64,000 nucleotides of DNA from an uncultured Clostridia bacterium (GCA_944347775.1 CALVMT010000091.1:47335-111334), one strand, 5' to 3'. Shown: positions 45,487-54,223, numbered from the stretch's first letter. Numbers and translations: made by a program. The notes: a model not told the origin generated them from the sequence alone.

Positions 45487-46614
45487 ATGACAAAAGTTGA
45501 TATTTTTTCCGGATTCCTCGGTGCAGGGAAGACGACGCTGATTAAAAAATTAATTGAGGAAGCTTATCGGGGCGAAAAGCTGGTCCTTATTGAAAATGAA
45601 TTTGGAGAGATTGGCGTAGATGGGATGTTTATGCAAGAAGCAGGAATTGAAGTTACAGAAATGAATTCTGGGTGTATTTGCTGTAGTCTGGTCGGTGATT
45701 TTGGAAAGGCTTTGAAAGAAGTATTGACTCGTTTTTCTCCTGATCGCATTTTAGTAGAGCCTTCAGGAGTAGGGAAATTAAGTGATGTTATTTTGGCCGT
45801 GCAAAATGTTGATTCTTCTTTAATCAAATTGAATGGCCTGACTACAGTTGTCGACGCAAAAAAATCTAAGATGTATATGAAGAATTTTGGCGAGTTTTTT
45901 AATAACCAAGTGGAATATGCAAATTGTATTATTTTAAGTCGTACAGAGGAGTTGCCTGAAGAAAAAATTGCACAATGCATTTCTATGTTGAGAGAATATA
46001 ATCAAGAAGCAACAATCATTTCTACTCCATGGAATCAATTGGAAGGAAAGCAGATTTTGGAAGCTATAGAACAGCGGAATACGCTTAAAACGGAATTGGA
46101 AATCTTATCCCAGCAGACAAAAATGCACGATAAACATAAACATAGAGAAGGCGGCTGTGGTCACGAGCATCATCATGAACATGGGGAATGCAGTTGTGGT
46201 CATGAGCATCATCATGAACATGGGGAATGCAGTTGTGGTCATGAGCATCATCATGAACATGGAGAATGCGGTTGTGGTCACGAGCATCATCATGAACATG
46301 GAGAGTGCGGTTGTGGTCACGAGCATCATCACGCAGAGGATGTTTTTACAAGCTGGGGTACGGAAACAGCCAGAGTGTTTAGCAGGGAGGCATTAGAACA
46401 GGCGTTGACTGCATTAAATGACAGTGCTGCTTATGGCTTAATTCTTCGGGCAAAGGGCGCATTAGCTTCGAAAGATGGGCAATGGTTATATTTTGACTAT
46501 GTACCGGAAGAAACAAATATTCGGATTGGTAAACCTTCGGTTATTGGACGTTTATGTGTCATTGGAACTCGGATTGACGAGCAAAAACTTAAAACTCTGT
46601 TTGGTGTTATCTGA
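45487..46614 (+). CDS. CobW/ZNG-type G3E GTPase metallochaperone with His/Cys repeats
   Basis: 375 aa. P-loop GFLGAGKTTLIKK, metal-binding SGCICC near residue 62, EPSGVG and a C-terminal CobW_C domain. Between them, residues about 216-283 are a metal-binding linker: a 13-residue unit GHEHHHEHGECxC repeated 4.5 times. Such proteins hand zinc or cobalt/nickel to target enzymes; which metal is not shown. First gene of a pair behind an operator-like palindrome. Confidence 0.9.
   Translation: MTKVDIFSGFLGAGKTTLIKKLIEEAYRGEKLVLIENEFGEIGVDGMFMQEAGIEVTEMNSGCICCSLVGDFGKALKEVLTRFSPDRILVEPSGVGKLSDVILAVQNVDSSLIKLNGLTTVVDAKKSKMYMKNFGEFFNNQVEYANCIILSRTEELPEEKIAQCISMLREYNQEATIISTPWNQLEGKQILEAIEQRNTLKTELEILSQQTKMHDKHKHREGGCGHEHHHEHGECSCGHEHHHEHGECSCGHEHHHEHGECGCGHEHHHEHGECGCGHEHHHAEDVFTSWGTETARVFSREALEQALTALNDSAAYGLILRAKGALASKDGQWLYFDYVPEETNIRIGKPSVIGRLCVIGTRIDEQKLKTLFGVI
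46159..46332 (+). repeat. 39-bp tandem repeat, 4.5 copies, coding
   Basis: Units start at 46159, 46198, 46237, 46276 and 46315 (the last partial). Each encodes GHEHHHEHGECxC. Copies differ by few, mostly silent, bases, so recent expansion is likely and the number may vary among strains. Confidence 0.93.
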
Positions 46615-46621
46615 GGTGTAT

Positions 46622-47566
46622 ATGGAAATCCCGATTTATTTGTTTACCGGATTTTTGGAATCCGGTAAAACGCGATTTATTCAGGAAACATTAGAAGATG
46701 AGAACTTTAATGCAGGAGAAAATACATTGCTTCTGGTTTGTGAAGAAGGGATAGAAGAATATAATCCGGATAAATTCTCGGATAAGGCTAATATTCATAT
46801 TGAGTATGTAGAAAATATTAAGTTATTGGATACGAAGAAGCTTGTTGCCTTAGAGCATCAGTGGAAGTTGGACCGTGTAATGATTGAACATAACGGGATG
46901 AATATGGTCAGGGATTTAATGGAACGTTTACCCCAAAACTGGGCAATATATCAGGAAGTAATGTTTGCTGACGCCACAACATTTTTAAACTATAACACAA
47001 ATATGCGTGGATTAATGGTGGATAAACTGCAGGGATGTGAACTTATTGTATTTAACCGTTGTAATCCGCAAATAGATAAAATGAAACTGCATAAAATTGT
47101 TCGAGGATCTAATAGAAGGACAAATATTATTTATGAACAGGAAAATGGAGAAATAGAATATGACCAAATACAGGATCCACTTCCATTTGATCTTAATGCG
47201 CCTGTAATTGAAATTAAGGATAAGGATTATGCGATTTGGTATCGGGATATTGTTGAAGAATTAACAAAGTATTCCGGGAAAACAGTTTGTTTTAAAGGGA
47301 TTGTGGCCTTTAATCGCTCTCAACCGAAAAATACATTTTTTTTAGGGCGCCATGTTATGACATGCTGTGTAGAAGATATCACATATATGCCTTTTTTATG
47401 TAGATGGAAAGAGGCGGATAAGTTGCATATGCGTGATTGGATTACGGTTACAGCTTCAGTAGAAATTCAGTTTAACAAACGTAACGGTCAGAAAACACCG
47501 GTATTTCGGATAATTTCTGTTGTCCCTGCACAAAAGCCAGATCAAGAAGTTGCAACTTTTTATTAA
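46622..47566 (+). CDS. CobW-like GTPase fused to a YcgQ/DUF1980-like domain
   Basis: 314 aa. N-terminal G3E P-loop (FTGFLESGKTRF) but no CxCC metal site, and FNRC replaces the NKxD guanine motif, so nucleotide use is uncertain. From about residue 220 the protein resembles the C-terminal DUF1980/TIGR03943 (YcgQ) domain: GKTVCFKGIVAF, LGRHVMTCCVEDITYMPFL, DWITVTASV. ATG 46622 is used, since the frame before it runs through the upstream gene and lacks a start signal; GAGG precedes. It is presumably a partner of the upstream GTPase in metal handling; YcgQ-type domains usually accompany metal permeases. Confidence 0.75.
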   Translation: MEIPIYLFTGFLESGKTRFIQETLEDENFNAGENTLLLVCEEGIEEYNPDKFSDKANIHIEYVENIKLLDTKKLVALEHQWKLDRVMIEHNGMNMVRDLMERLPQNWAIYQEVMFADATTFLNYNTNMRGLMVDKLQGCELIVFNRCNPQIDKMKLHKIVRGSNRRTNIIYEQENGEIEYDQIQDPLPFDLNAPVIEIKDKDYAIWYRDIVEELTKYSGKTVCFKGIVAFNRSQPKNTFFLGRHVMTCCVEDITYMPFLCRWKEADKLHMRDWITVTASVEIQFNKRNGQKTPVFRIISVVPAQKPDQEVATFY

Positions 47567-47574
47567 GGTTTAAT

Positions 47575-47603
47575 AAAAATGCCTGCTGTCGGCGGGCATT
47601 TTT
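47575..47603 (+). terminator. Terminator after the CobW pair
   Basis: AAAAATGCCTGC (47575-47586) pairs with GCGGGCATTTTT with one G-T pair, and a T-rich end. Confidence 0.8.
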
Positions 47604-47639
47604 ATGTTATACTGTAGATAGAAAAAGAGAGGAATAAAG

Positions 47640-48749
47640 ATGGAACGGAAAATTTATGTTAATTATGGCAGTGATGCCCGGTTAATGACAATTGCATTAT
47701 TGGAAGCTGCAAATATATCTGAGCGTATTCCCAAAGACGCAAATATTGGATTAAAACCGAATTTGGTGTTGGATAGCCCTGCTTCGCAAGGGGCAACCAC
47801 ACATCCCGAAATCGCTGAAGGTGTAATTCAGTATTTACAAATGCATGGATTTAAAAAGATTTTTATTATGGAAAGTTCGTGGGTAGGTGCGTCTACAGAC
47901 AGAGCGTTTTTAACATGTGGTTATTCTGAGTTATGTAAGCGTTATCATATTCCATTTTATGATTTAAAAAAAGATGAAACGATACAGATAAAAACGCCTA
48001 TTGGTCCCCTATCTATATGTAAAAGAGCATGGGAGGCGGATTATCTAATCAATTTGCCTGTACTTAAAGGTCATTGTCAAACAGTAATGACATGTGCTTT
48101 AAAAAATTGTAAAGGATGTATTCCCGACCGGGAAAAAAGGCGATTTCATGCGTTAGGGCTGCATAAACCTATAGCTGCATTGGCAGCGACGCTTCGGCCT
48201 GCACTTACAATTGTCGATAGTATTTGTGGGGATCTTGATTTTGAAGAGGGAGGTAATCCAATTCAAACACAGCGGATTTTTATGGGAGAGGATCCGGTCC
48301 AAGTAGATACATATGGATGCAGTTTGATTGGAGTAGATCCGCAAAAAATAGAATATTTAGCGCTTGCACAAGAGTTTGGAGCGGGAAGTATGGATTATAC
48401 ACCTGAGGATATCATTCTGCTGAACTCTCCTCTTAACGATCATTCCGAAGGGAAAATCTATCATGGAAAGGCAGAATATTTAGCGGCTTTTGTACAGCAA
48501 GATCAAGCCTGTTCTGCTTGTTACGGTTCGTTAATTCATGCATTATATCGATTGCAGCAGCAAGACCAATTGCAGAAACTGCCCCATATCTATATTGGGC
48601 AAGGTTGGCGAGGAAAGACTCTTAACGGAATTGGGGTTGGCCGTTGCTGCGCTGGGGCAGAGCTGCACATTAATGGGTGCCCGCCAAGCGCACAGGAAAT
48701 ATTGCGAGTATTGCAGGAATGGATACAAAAAGATGAAGGAAAACTTTAA
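47640..48749 (+). CDS. DUF362 domain protein
   Basis: 369 aa. DUF362 blocks: IGLKPNLVLDSPASQGATTHPE, INLPVLKGHCQTVMTCALKNCKGC, DSICGDLDFEEGG and PVQVDTYGCSLIG. The C-terminus carries a Cys set (CSACYGSL, GRCCAG, HINGCPPSAQEI) that could hold a cluster or metal, instead of the usual 2x[4Fe-4S] ferredoxin tail. Function unknown. GAGAGGA precedes the ATG; ridA follows 26 bases on. Confidence 0.8.
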   Translation: MERKIYVNYGSDARLMTIALLEAANISERIPKDANIGLKPNLVLDSPASQGATTHPEIAEGVIQYLQMHGFKKIFIMESSWVGASTDRAFLTCGYSELCKRYHIPFYDLKKDETIQIKTPIGPLSICKRAWEADYLINLPVLKGHCQTVMTCALKNCKGCIPDREKRRFHALGLHKPIAALAATLRPALTIVDSICGDLDFEEGGNPIQTQRIFMGEDPVQVDTYGCSLIGVDPQKIEYLALAQEFGAGSMDYTPEDIILLNSPLNDHSEGKIYHGKAEYLAAFVQQDQACSACYGSLIHALYRLQQQDQLQKLPHIYIGQGWRGKTLNGIGVGRCCAGAELHINGCPPSAQEILRVLQEWIQKDEGKL

Positions 48750-48775
48750 TTAATCATATAAGGAAGGACATAACA

Positions 48776-49150
48776 ATGAAAATCATAAGCACGGATAAAG
48801 CGCCGGCAGCAATCGGGCCTTATTCCCAGGCGATAGTAACGGGAAATTATGTTTTTACTTCAGGACAAATACCAATAGATCCGTTAAGCGGAGAAGTAAA
48901 AGGGGATTGTATTGTTTGCCAAACCGAACAGGTCATGTCTAATTTAAAGGAGGTTTTGCAAGCTTCAGGTGCCGGATTTGAAACCGCTATAAAAACAACT
49001 TGCTTTTTGACAAATATGGCTGATTTTGCGGAGTTTAATCGTATATATGAAAAATATTTTGTCAATAAACCGGCTCGTTCATGTGTTGCAGTCAAGGATC
49101 TGCCCAAAGGAGTAAAAGTAGAAGTAGAAGTCATTGCAGAATTGAAATAA
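48776..49150 (+). CDS. ridA: RidA family reactive intermediate deaminase
   Basis: 124 aa. Hydrolyses enamine/imine by-products of PLP enzymes. Family features: AIGPYSQAIVTGNYVFTSGQIP, KTTCFLTNMADF, and the Arg of KPARSCVAVKDLPKGVKVEVE. Likely co-transcribed with the DUF362 gene. Confidence 0.94.
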   Translation: MKIISTDKAPAAIGPYSQAIVTGNYVFTSGQIPIDPLSGEVKGDCIVCQTEQVMSNLKEVLQASGAGFETAIKTTCFLTNMADFAEFNRIYEKYFVNKPARSCVAVKDLPKGVKVEVEVIAELK

Positions 49151-49225
49151 AAGTAATCTGTTGACCCAATGAATACTGTGAGGTATATTCAAAAAATATT
49201 TTAATATAGCTATTTATAGATAATT

Positions 49226-49257
49226 AAAAGGGAGTTGCCGTTTGGCAACTCCCTTTT
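49226..49257 (+). terminator. Terminator after ridA
   Basis: AAAAGGGAGTTGCC (49226-49239) pairs with GGCAACTCCCTTTT (49244-49257) and continues with T. Confidence 0.88.
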
Positions 49258-49343
49258 TAAAAAAAGTTCTATGAGGTAAAAACAAAAAATATGATATTGG
49301 TAAAGTAATAAAAAAAGAATATGCCTCAAAGAAAGGATTATAA

Positions 49344-49841
49344 ATGAACCGTAACAAAAATGGGAATTATTTTTCACTAAACAGGAATATTCCTGCATCG
49401 GGAAGAATGTATACACCACAAGAAGAGTATGAGCAGTTAAAACAACAATATCCACAGGAGGGAATTTTTAAAGCTCAAGTTTATGCTGGAGACAGGGGAT
49501 TTCCGATTCCAAATGTGAAAGTGGAGGTAACAAAAAAGTTTTTAAATGGTGAATATTTGATTGATACACAACTAACGGATATGTCTGGATTAACTCAGCC
49601 GATTTTTTTGCCTGCACATCCGGCAACGGAATCAAACCAACCTGGAAGACCTCACCCATATACAACTTATGATGTTAAATTTTCGCATCCTGATTACACA
49701 ACAGTTATTGTGCATAATGTTGCTATTTTTGAAGGAATTACCTCTCTGCAATCCATGGAAATGATCCCAAGCGGCGCGGCATCGGATGGAAGGACATTGA
49801 TTGAATATTATGTTCTTGAACCTGATCAGATAAACGGTTAG
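49344..49841 (+). CDS. SleC N-terminal-like (prodomain) protein
   Basis: 165 aa without a signal peptide. The sequence fits the beta-sandwich found at the N-terminus of the clostridial spore cortex-lytic enzyme SleC: FKAQVYAGDRGFPIPNVKVEV, TQLTDMSGLTQPIFLPA, PHPYTTYDVKFSHPDY, NVAIFEGITSLQSMEM. In SleC this part precedes the SpoIID-like catalytic region in one chain; here it ends in TAG and a new gene with AGGAGG starts 9 bases later in the same reading frame. It may work as a separate propeptide or chaperone. Confidence 0.65.
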   Translation: MNRNKNGNYFSLNRNIPASGRMYTPQEEYEQLKQQYPQEGIFKAQVYAGDRGFPIPNVKVEVTKKFLNGEYLIDTQLTDMSGLTQPIFLPAHPATESNQPGRPHPYTTYDVKFSHPDYTTVIVHNVAIFEGITSLQSMEMIPSGAASDGRTLIEYYVLEPDQING

Positions 49842-49850
49842 GAGGAAAAA

Positions 49851-51203
49851 ATGGTACAATATGGTTACCCTGTAATCCCTGAAACAATTACAGTACATTT
49901 AGGCACACCAAATGAAAATGCACTTAACATAGAAGTGCCATTTGTAGATTATATAAAAAACGTTGCTTCGAGTGAGATTTATCCGACATGGCCGGAAAAT
50001 GCAATTAGAGCAAATGTTTATGCGCAAACCAGTTATGCATTAAATCGAGTATATACGGAATGGTATCGTTCCAAAGGATATAATTTTGATATTACGAATT
50101 CTACTTTATACGATCAAGCTTTTGTAGAAGGAAGAGATATTTTTGAAAATGTAGGTCGGATTGTAGATGAAATTTTTAATGATTATGTGCGAAAACAAGG
50201 AAGTGTAGAACCTTATTTTACACAATATTGTAATGGAACGACATCGAAGTGTCCCGGGCTTTCCCAATGGGGTACAGTCTCTCTTGCCAACCAGGGCTAT
50301 ACACCTTATGAAATATTGCAGTACTATTATGGGGACGATATTGAAATTGTCTTTAATGCTCCGGTTCAGGAAGTTGAAGAATCTTATCCAGGAATTGCAC
50401 AACGTTTAGGTATGCGCAATAATGACATCCGAATACTGCAAGGACAGTTAAACCGTATTCAACAGAATTATCCAGCTCTTCCCAGAATTGCACAGGTCAA
50501 CGGTGTATTTGGTATGGATACGGAAAAGGCCGTTAGGGAATTTCAACGTGTATTCCAGCTACAAGAGGATGGAATTGTCGGTAAAGCAACGTGGTATAAA
50601 ATTAAGCAAATTTATAATGGCGTAAAACAGTTAGGTGATTTAAGTTCAGAAGGAATACAACCTGAAGAGTTGGAACCGGTCGTGCTTACGGAACTGATTC
50701 CGGGCACTTACAGTAACGAAATGAAAACTGTACAATATTATTTGGCGGTTATTGGTTATTTTATTAGTGGCCTTTCTTCTACTGCCCAAATTGACGGATA
50801 TTATGGGCCCGAAACAGAAGAGGCAATCCGACAATTCCAAGCTTACTATGGTTTGCCCGCCACTGGGCTTATCGATCGACAAACATGGAATCAAATGATT
50901 CGGATTTATAATGAGATTAATGCAGCAATTCCGGATGAATTTTATCAGGGAATGGGTGTGCTGTTTCCGGGTTTTATGCAGTACGGGATGGAAGGAGAGA
51001 GTATACAGTTATTGCAACGCTATTTAATTGCTGTTGCAGATGTATATCCCGATATTCCTAAAACGAAGGAAACAGGATATTTTGGACAATTAACATTGGC
51101 TGCTGTCAATGCGTTTCAACAGCATTTTGATATTCCGGTTACTGGAATTGTAGGTCCGGCAACCTGGGATGTTCTGGTACGGGAATATAATCAGACACGA
51201 TAA
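49851..51203 (+). CDS. SleC-like spore cortex-lytic enzyme (SpoIID domain + three PG-binding domains)
   Basis: 450 aa. Residues about 20-175 match the SpoIID/LytB lytic transglycosylase fold: VPFVDYIKNVASSEIYPTWPENAIRANVYAQTSYAL with the likely catalytic Glu in ASSEI, and CPGLSQWGTVSLANQGYTPYEILQYYYG. Then three PG_binding_1 domains (about 190-255, 290-355, 378-448), each ending in a D/T-GxxGxxTWxxL/I-type block. It should degrade cortex peptidoglycan on germination. One rather than three binding domains is usual in SleC. No Csp activating proteases are in this window. Confidence 0.72.
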   Translation: MVQYGYPVIPETITVHLGTPNENALNIEVPFVDYIKNVASSEIYPTWPENAIRANVYAQTSYALNRVYTEWYRSKGYNFDITNSTLYDQAFVEGRDIFENVGRIVDEIFNDYVRKQGSVEPYFTQYCNGTTSKCPGLSQWGTVSLANQGYTPYEILQYYYGDDIEIVFNAPVQEVEESYPGIAQRLGMRNNDIRILQGQLNRIQQNYPALPRIAQVNGVFGMDTEKAVREFQRVFQLQEDGIVGKATWYKIKQIYNGVKQLGDLSSEGIQPEELEPVVLTELIPGTYSNEMKTVQYYLAVIGYFISGLSSTAQIDGYYGPETEEAIRQFQAYYGLPATGLIDRQTWNQMIRIYNEINAAIPDEFYQGMGVLFPGFMQYGMEGESIQLLQRYLIAVADVYPDIPKTKETGYFGQLTLAAVNAFQQHFDIPVTGIVGPATWDVLVREYNQTR

Positions 51204-51209
51204 TATTTT

Positions 51210-51236
51210 AAAAGAGAAGCAAGTCGCTTCTCTTTT
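51210..51236 (+). terminator. Terminator after the SleC-like pair
   Basis: AAAAGAGAAGC (51210-51220) pairs with GCTTCTCTTTT (51226-51236). Confidence 0.8.
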
Positions 51237-51253
51237 CTATGTTTGCCAAGCTA

Positions 51254-51282
51254 TTGGATAAACCAAAAGAATATGTTATACT
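51254..51282 (+). promoter_or_regulatory. Promoter of degV-type gene
   Basis: TTGGAT (51254-51259), a 17-base spacer and TATACT (51277-51282) with an extended -10 TGT. Confidence 0.6.
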
Positions 51283-51319
51283 AAAAATAATATTGACAAA
51301 AGATGTTTGGAGAAAAAAT

Positions 51320-52192
51320 ATGCAGCAGTTTGTAATAGTAACGGATTCTTCATGTGATTTATCTGCACAGATGGCTTTGGATCTTCAATTGGAAGTTCTT
51401 CCGCTTTCTGTAACAATAGAAGAAAATACTTATAAAAATTATTTGGATGGGCGGGAAATTTCAGCAAAAGACTTTTATGGCAGAATTAGGGAAGGGAAGA
51501 GAGTAGTTACTTCGGCCGTGAACACAAATGCATTTGTAGAGGTGATGGAGCCACTATTAATGCAGGGAACGGATATTCTATATTTAGGATTTTCTTCAGG
51601 GCTTAGTGGAACTTATAATGCCGGAGCAACAGCCGTACGTGAATTGGCAGAAAAATATCCGCAAAGAAAAATTTATGCTGTTGACACATTGTGCGCGTCA
51701 ATGGGTGAAGGGTTGCTAATTTATCTAGCTGTACAGCAAAAAAACACTGGTAAAACGATTGAAGAAGTACGCGATTATGCAGAAGAGACAAAGTGGAAAA
51801 TTTGTCATTGGTTTACGGTAGAAAACTTAATGCAATTAAAAAAGGGCGGCAGAATTTCGGCTACAACGGCTATTGTCGGAACAATGCTCAATATTAAGCC
51901 GGTAATGCATATGGATATGCTTGGGAAACTGGCGGCTGTAAGTAAAGTGAGGGGAAGGAAAGCATCTATTCGTGCTTTATTTAACAGAATGGCAGAGCAC
52001 GTGGTCAATCCGGAAGGGCAAATGATTTTTATTAGTCACGGAGATTGCGAGGAAGAGGCTCGGGTTTTGGCGGAAATGATTCGGGAACAATGGCCGGTAA
52101 AGGATGTTGTTCTTAACCATGTTGGCCCTGTTATTGGGGCTCATACTGGACCTGGCGTTATTGCACTGTTCTTTTTGGGCGATAATCGTTGA
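51320..52192 (+). CDS. DegV family fatty acid-binding protein
   Basis: 290 aa. Starts FVIVTDSSCDLS, then SSGLSGTYNAG (lipid-binding Ser region), GGRISATTAIVG and HVGPVIGAHTGPGVIALFF. DegV/FakB proteins present fatty acids to the kinase FakA. ATG 51320 with GGAGAAAA was chosen over an upstream frame start at 51239, which lies within the promoter. No fakA is nearby. Confidence 0.92.
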   Translation: MQQFVIVTDSSCDLSAQMALDLQLEVLPLSVTIEENTYKNYLDGREISAKDFYGRIREGKRVVTSAVNTNAFVEVMEPLLMQGTDILYLGFSSGLSGTYNAGATAVRELAEKYPQRKIYAVDTLCASMGEGLLIYLAVQQKNTGKTIEEVRDYAEETKWKICHWFTVENLMQLKKGGRISATTAIVGTMLNIKPVMHMDMLGKLAAVSKVRGRKASIRALFNRMAEHVVNPEGQMIFISHGDCEEEARVLAEMIREQWPVKDVVLNHVGPVIGAHTGPGVIALFFLGDNR

Positions 52193-52211
52193 GTAAGAAG
52201 GAATTCATGAT

Positions 52212-52264
52212 AAAAAAACCTTAGTGCATATCTTTTGCGAAGAGATAAGCCTAAGGTTTTTTAT
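52212..52264. terminator. Bidirectional terminator, nested hairpin
   Basis: AAAAAACCTTAG pairs with CTAAGGTTTTTT around an inner TATCTTTT/AAGAGATA stem. It divides degV from the convergent permease gene. Confidence 0.78.
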
Positions 52265-52280
52265 TAAATGCGCAAACAAA

Positions 52281-53117
52281 TTAGAAAATAAATTGCAGGA
52301 TAAACCCAACGGTGACCGATATACCATACAAAATCAGTAAAATAGAAAAATTCTCTTTTTGAGATGGATTGGATTTAAAAAGCAACAATAAAGCAACGCC
52401 GGAATTAGAGCACAGTCCGGCAAGAAGTGAAGCAAACGATAGACCTCCTGATAAAAAAAGCTGTGTTAAAAGAACTGAGGAAGCACAGTTTGGAATTAAA
52501 CCAATAAGGGAGGACAGAAAAGGCTGGAAAACAGAACCGTTAAGTATAAGCGAAGAAAAAACTTCTGTTCCAATTAATTCCATAATTAAACCAATAAAAA
52601 AAGTAAAGATAAACAACGGTAAAACCGTAATAAACGTATGATACAGTGCCGCGCTCAGTAGCGAGCGTTCTCCATGGCAGCCGCAAGAAGCGCAGAATGT
52701 ATGCATATCTTTGGTTGATTTTTTGGTGGCATAGAAAAAATCAATGATTAACCCAGAAATACATCCAATTAAAAATTTGCAAAGTAGTAATCGCCAAACC
52801 GTATTTAATTGGTCGCCGCGACTAAGTAATATTAATAAAGCTTCATCTGAAGTGGAGAGCAGTACAGAGAGGAGAGTTCCTAAAGAGATGAGCCCTCCTG
52901 CATAAAGATTGGCGGCGGCAGCGGAAAAACCGCATTGGGGAATAAGGCCAAAAACCGCTCCAAGAGGAGCCCCCAAAAATTTGGAAGAGGATAGCCAGCG
53001 GTTTATGCGGTTAGCTGCTTTATGTTCGCAAAACTCCATAAAAATAAATGCGATAAAAAGAAAAGGAAGAGTTTTTAACGTATCCAATAATGCGTCAATT
53101 GCTAAATCTAATATCAT
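52281..53117 (-). CDS. ArsP_2-type permease (putative manganese transporter family)
   Basis: 278 aa, about eight membrane helices in two inverted halves, each with a Pro-rich signature: GAVFGLIPQCGFSAAAANLYAGGLISLGT and SLIGLIPNCASSVLLTQLFLSGGLSFASLLAG. A central loop has CASCGCHGE, a possible metal site. The family (ArsP_2/DUF2899) is annotated as putative manganese transporters and is related to DUF318 permeases that pair with YcgQ-type proteins. The start at 53117 (MILDLAIDALL) follows GGAGAAAA; an upstream in-frame ATG at 53168 adds 17 unlikely residues. Confidence 0.78.
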   Translation of the reverse strand: MILDLAIDALLDTLKTLPFLFIAFIFMEFCEHKAANRINRWLSSSKFLGAPLGAVFGLIPQCGFSAAAANLYAGGLISLGTLLSVLLSTSDEALLILLSRGDQLNTVWRLLLCKFLIGCISGLIIDFFYATKKSTKDMHTFCASCGCHGERSLLSAALYHTFITVLPLFIFTFFIGLIMELIGTEVFSSLILNGSVFQPFLSSLIGLIPNCASSVLLTQLFLSGGLSFASLLAGLCSNSGVALLLLFKSNPSQKENFSILLILYGISVTVGFILQFIF

Positions 53118-53194
53118 ATCATTTTCTCCTTTAGGGTAAAAAAAATAAAATATACTTACGGTAGGCAAAAAGTACAGACAAGCACACCCTAAAG

Positions 53195-53644
53195 TTATTT
53201 GGAAAATAGTTCACTGACCAATTGATTAACTAATTTTCCGTCAGCTTTTCCCCGAACTTTTGGCATGAGGGCTTTCATGATTGCACCTTTATCAGAAAAT
53301 GTTGGTTGAGCAAGATGAAGCTGCCTAAGAACTTCAGAAATTAGCGGGCGGATTTCTTTTGCATCCATAAGTTTTGGAGCAAATTCTGAATATATGGCAA
53401 TTCTTTGGCGACATTCTTCAATGAGTTGTACTCGGTCTTTTGGTATAGTATCAATTGTTTCTTGCGCCTCCTTAATTTCTTTAAAAATAATACTATTTTC
53501 TTCTTCTTCTGTAAGTTCTGCATGCTTATCAATTTGCTTGTTTTTTAGTGCAGATAACAATAAAGATAGCGCGTCCTTCCTTTCTTTATTACCGGCTTTT
53601 AATGCAAGCATCATTTCTTTGCGGACCAATTCTATTTTAGACAT
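53195..53644 (-). CDS. GatB/YqeY domain protein
   Basis: 149 aa. The YqeY family resembles the tail domain of the GatB amidotransferase subunit: helical bundle with KDALSLLLSALKNKQID and the C-terminal KGAIMKALMPKVRGKADGKLVNQLVSELF. Thought to bind tRNA or assist mischarged tRNA handling; not proven. Single gene. Confidence 0.93.
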   Translation of the reverse strand: MSKIELVRKEMMLALKAGNKERKDALSLLLSALKNKQIDKHAELTEEEENSIIFKEIKEAQETIDTIPKDRVQLIEECRQRIAIYSEFAPKLMDAKEIRPLISEVLRQLHLAQPTFSDKGAIMKALMPKVRGKADGKLVNQLVSELFSK

Positions 53645-53842
53645 TAAACTATTTCACCTCGATTTTTTCTTATTGTACGGCGATAAAGCGCTTTCGTCAA
53701 TGATACTAAAATTAAAAAATAAATTGGAAGTAAAAACAATTAAACAGGAGGCTTTTTTTTAAATCTTTATAAAAAATACTTTTTATTCTGTTTATTCATT
53801 GATATAATAAAGAAAAAAGCGATAAGGAGAAGGAGGAGGACA

Positions 53843-54223
53843 ATGAGTACAACAAGTGATACGCCGTTATTATTATTGGATAACAGCGCGATGATGTCGG
53901 TGATTAATCAGGGTGATTACAGATGTACAAACCTATCTTTTGAAGAGGCAAAAGCAGTGTTGGATATGCATGGGGATTATGATGTAATTAAATGTTTTTC
54001 GGACAGCGCTTTGGAAGAAGTAATTTTTAATTATTTGGGAATAACACCGAGAGATTATCCTTATAAAAAAATTCGCTTTATGAGGCCTTCTCAAGAAGCT
54101 ATTGTATTTAAATTGTATATTACGCCTTCGGAAACGCAGCCGGTTATTAATGTGGATGGAATAGAAGCAAAAAAAATTCAAAATGTTTATGTTTATTGTC
54201 AGTTTATTGCAAGATATAAATGA
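53843..54223 (+). CDS. Small protein, possibly DUF1874-like
   Basis: 126 aa, preceded by AGGAGGAGG at a short spacing. Not confidently recognised. The pattern (LLLLDNSAMMSVI, LSFEEAKAVLDMHG, ALEEVIFNYLGI, KIRFMRPSQEAIVFKLYIT) recalls DUF1874/YddF proteins of mobile elements and archaeal viruses, some of which (AcrIII-1/Crn2) are ring nucleases degrading cyclic oligoadenylate. The conserved GH of those nucleases, expected near residue 50, is not present (CFSDSAL), so if related it would lack that activity. It begins the accessory region. Confidence 0.5.
   Translation: MSTTSDTPLLLLDNSAMMSVINQGDYRCTNLSFEEAKAVLDMHGDYDVIKCFSDSALEEVIFNYLGITPRDYPYKKIRFMRPSQEAIVFKLYITPSETQPVINVDGIEAKKIQNVYVYCQFIARYK

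Noticed and set aside
46159-46332. CRISPR-like array
   Set aside because: Units are directly adjacent without spacers and lie in frame inside a CobW coding sequence.
46105-46396. Long Met/Thr- or Val/Met-rich open frames on both strands
   Set aside because: They are shadows of the 39-bp coding repeat of the CobW gene; composition is a by-product of the repeat.
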